This document shows, piece after piece, positions 62,030-64,000 of a stretch of 64,000 nucleotides of DNA; the stretch's first letter is position 1, and each line of letters begins with the position of its first letter. Made by a program: the position numbers and the translations under genes. The notes under the pieces are model-generated. The model was given only the letters and a program-made list of their open reading frames with translations, did not search any database and was not told the DNA's origin. The stretch is from Channallabes apus. Taxonomy: Eukaryota; Chordata; Actinopteri; Siluriformes; Clariidae. Where the stretch lies: positions 11,040,976-11,104,975 of the forward strand of contig CM060121.1 of NCBI GenBank assembly GCA_030522415.1, in the 5' to 3' direction.

Positions 62030-62275
62030 TGTTGAGGAATGCATACTGAGCATGGGAGACGATTACTCACAATCCCACGATGAGAGAGAGGGACCATTGG
62101 GTCAGTTGTGACCACGTGACACTCGGCAGACAAAGCGTATACGTACTACTCATATCGCAAGACCTCATTTATCGAGTTAAAATTTATATTTGTCAATTTA
62201 TCGAGTAAAGATTGATGTTTGCTCATTTTGAAAAACATACGCAGACCAAGTTACGATCCAATGTTTTACTGTACT
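62030..62275. repeat. mariner-type right-end fragment
   Basis: gggagacgattactcacaat, ggtcagttgtgaccacgtga and the final ccaatgttttactgta parallel the right half of 58783-59465 (ggggagacgattacctacaa, ggctcagttgtggtgacgtg). The left half is absent. Confidence 0.6.
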
Positions 62276-62556
62276 TAAATGTGTGCGCATGTGTTTGTGT
62301 GTGTGTGTGTGTGTGTGTTCAGGTTTGTAGTCAGTAATCAGATTAACTTAAATGTGTAAGCTGGTAGTTGCCGTCCATATCATTGAGCCCTGTCCTCCTG
62401 ATTCTCTGCACAGAAATTAGGGATGTGGAACTTACACTTCTCCCACTTCACTTAAAGTTGGAGTTCCAGGAGACATGGCAGGACCATCTTAACATGATGG
62501 ACATGTGTGGGAAGATCTGGAAATCCGAGAAAAGCAATGACTTATGTTTATTCATA

Positions 62557-63254
62557 CACACTGCCTGGCCCAAAAAAGTCATTTCAGAAGGGTCAAATTA
62601 TGGAACTGCAGCAAGTAAAGAAAAAAAAACTAAGCAGATTTAAACTTAACTGGGTTAAAAAACATATTATCAAAACTGTTTAAGTGCTGAACTGTCAACT
62701 TTGTGGAAGAAATCATTTAAACAAGTGGTGATCGTAAAAAATCTACAGTTAAACCATAACTATATTTAATAGTCACACAATGGGATGATTGAGACTACAC
62801 AGCAGTGTAAAACTAAAAACTAAAAAAAAAAAACGCTTGTTAATGAGACTAATCAGAAAAAAAGGTTTGCATTTGCTAGGATGCATAAAGATTGGACTTT
62901 GGAGCAATGTAAAAAGGTTAAGTGGTCTGAGTTCAGATTGACCCTGTTCCAGAGTGATGGATACATCAGGGTAAGAAGGGAATCGCATTAATAGATGCAC
63001 CCACCCTGCATAGTGCCCACGGTACAAGCATCTGGAGTCAATCTTATGATCTGGGGTTGCGTCCGTTGATCAGGTCTAGGCTCAGCAACATTACTTGGCA
63101 ATAAACCTGAATATACTGAATTGACCCGAATGTACTGAATGACCAGGTACATCTACATACAGTAGATGCACTGGCCACCACAGTGAGTGCTGAAATCAAA
63201 GCTTAAAGTGACTGAATGAAATCTTAGAATGTGTGACTGTTTTTGGCCAACCAG
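62557..63254 (+). mobile_element. Tc1-like element with both ends, no coding capacity
   Basis: The left end reads cacactgcctggcccaaaaa and the right end tttttggccaaccagtata; the two are approximate inverted repeats flanked by TA. The interior shares tracts with 2063-2620 and 18783-19790 (ccagagtgatggatacatca, gatctggggttgcgtccgtt). Confidence 0.68.
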
Positions 63255-63877
63255 TATATTTCCCATGTTGATACAAAGGCTCATGCGTGAATGCATGCTC
63301 ACTGTACATTCACACGACCAGCATGCTTAATGAAGACTGACAAAGGATTAGGGTTTATGAAACCGGTGGTGAAAAAACTATTATTTTGATTAGCAATAAA
63401 GCCTCAAGCTCAGTTTCTACCATTTTTCTTTCCTTCACGAACTCACTTTCTCCAATCTGTTTGAGTTTCGTGTGCATAGGTGCAAGTGTGTATGAACCTG
63501 CACGATTTAAATGGCAAAACTCTATAAATGTTGGCCTTGGGCTGATGTTACTTGCATATGCTGAATTTGAATGTAAAAGATGGGATCTATCTATCTATGT
63601 ATCCATCCATGTATCTATAAATCTTACAAATCTTACCATGCAGGTGCCTCGATTTTCAACCTCCTCAGCTGATTGACCTTCTCATTTTTAAGCCTCATTC
63701 CTGAAATTGCACTGTGTCACTGAGCAACTAAATCCTTTTAAATGAAATACCTACCAGATGCTTGCAAGGGCAGCAGACCGTGGATTACCAACCATAATAG
63801 TGAACTGCTGATTTTGTCACACTGCACTAGGTTTTACTGTAAATGTCACAGAAGTAAGACCATCTGACATTTATACT

Positions 63878-64000
63878 AACTGACCACTTTATTGGTAATA
63901 CCTGTACACCTGTTCATTTTTGCAGACATCGAATCAGTCAGTCATGAGGCAGCAGCACAGTGTATAAACTCAGAACTTTTGGGCTTTTTGGGGGTTTTAA
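63878..64000 (+). mobile_element. start of a Tc1-like remnant, cut by the window end
   Basis: gaccactttattggtaatac, ctgtacacctgttcattttt and catgaggcagcagcac resemble the left part of the same common fish element type seen at 48021, 49180 and 55633. Confidence 0.45.

Noticed and set aside
61660..62133. 157-codon minus-strand ORF
   Set aside because: It runs into a mariner-type repeat fragment at its start and has no recognisable domain; length alone is not unusual in AT-rich DNA.
1..64000. CRISPR arrays, bacterial operons, prophage or endogenous retrovirus
   Set aside because: No regular spacer-repeat array, no dense coding, and no LTR pair or retroviral gene motif was seen; all signals are those of a vertebrate intron.

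Overview
The window is vertebrate nuclear DNA, very probably from a teleost fish. It is AT-rich and mostly non-coding, with many long (TG)n/(CA)n tracts, several tRNA-derived SINEs, and Tc1/mariner-like, hAT-like and other inverted-repeat DNA transposons of kinds common in fish. The repeat mix suggests an ostariophysan (catfish- or carp-like) fish, but the species cannot be fixed from this sequence alone.

Two host genes are visible. On the + strand, two consecutive short exons (11160-11243 and 11366-11448) encode WD-repeat sequence that I assign to coronin-7 (coro7, N-terminal beta-propeller half). No other coro7 exon was recognised, so nearly all of the window is coro7 intron, and the intron after 11448 runs at least 52.5 kb. 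On the - strand, inside that intron, lies a complete single-exon coding sequence for vasorin (vasn; CDS 31467-33482, 671 aa) with signal peptide, LRRs, EGF, FN3, transmembrane segment and short tail. Human VASN also sits antisense inside an intron of CORO7, so this is a conserved nested arrangement. A CpG-rich block at about 46.96-47.84 kb carries strong minus-strand splice donors and is the best candidate for the vasorin promoter and non-coding first exon. A well-bounded internal exon candidate (40735-40836, - strand) would join the coding exon in frame and supply an alternative upstream ATG.

Layout: 1-11 kb, coro7 intron with a tRNA-derived SINE, degraded Tc1-like elements and two DANA/Mermaid-like SINEs; 11.1-11.5 kb, the coro7 exons; 11.5-29 kb, intron with a pair of related inverted-repeat elements (16.2-16.8 and 19.1-19.65 kb), microsatellites and Tc1-like remnants; 29-33.5 kb, vasorin with its probable 3' UTR; 33.5-47.8 kb, vasorin 5' intron and CpG-rich promoter region; 48-64 kb, repeat-rich intron with an hAT-like element containing a nested SINE, a full-length but broken Tc1-like element, and a mariner-type inverted-repeat element.

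No bacterial-type system, CRISPR array or functional RNA gene is present. The most notable points are the conserved nested antisense pair, the possible N-terminal extension of vasorin, a (TG)19 tract sitting almost at a coro7 splice acceptor, and the promoter-like motif content of the inverted-repeat elements.
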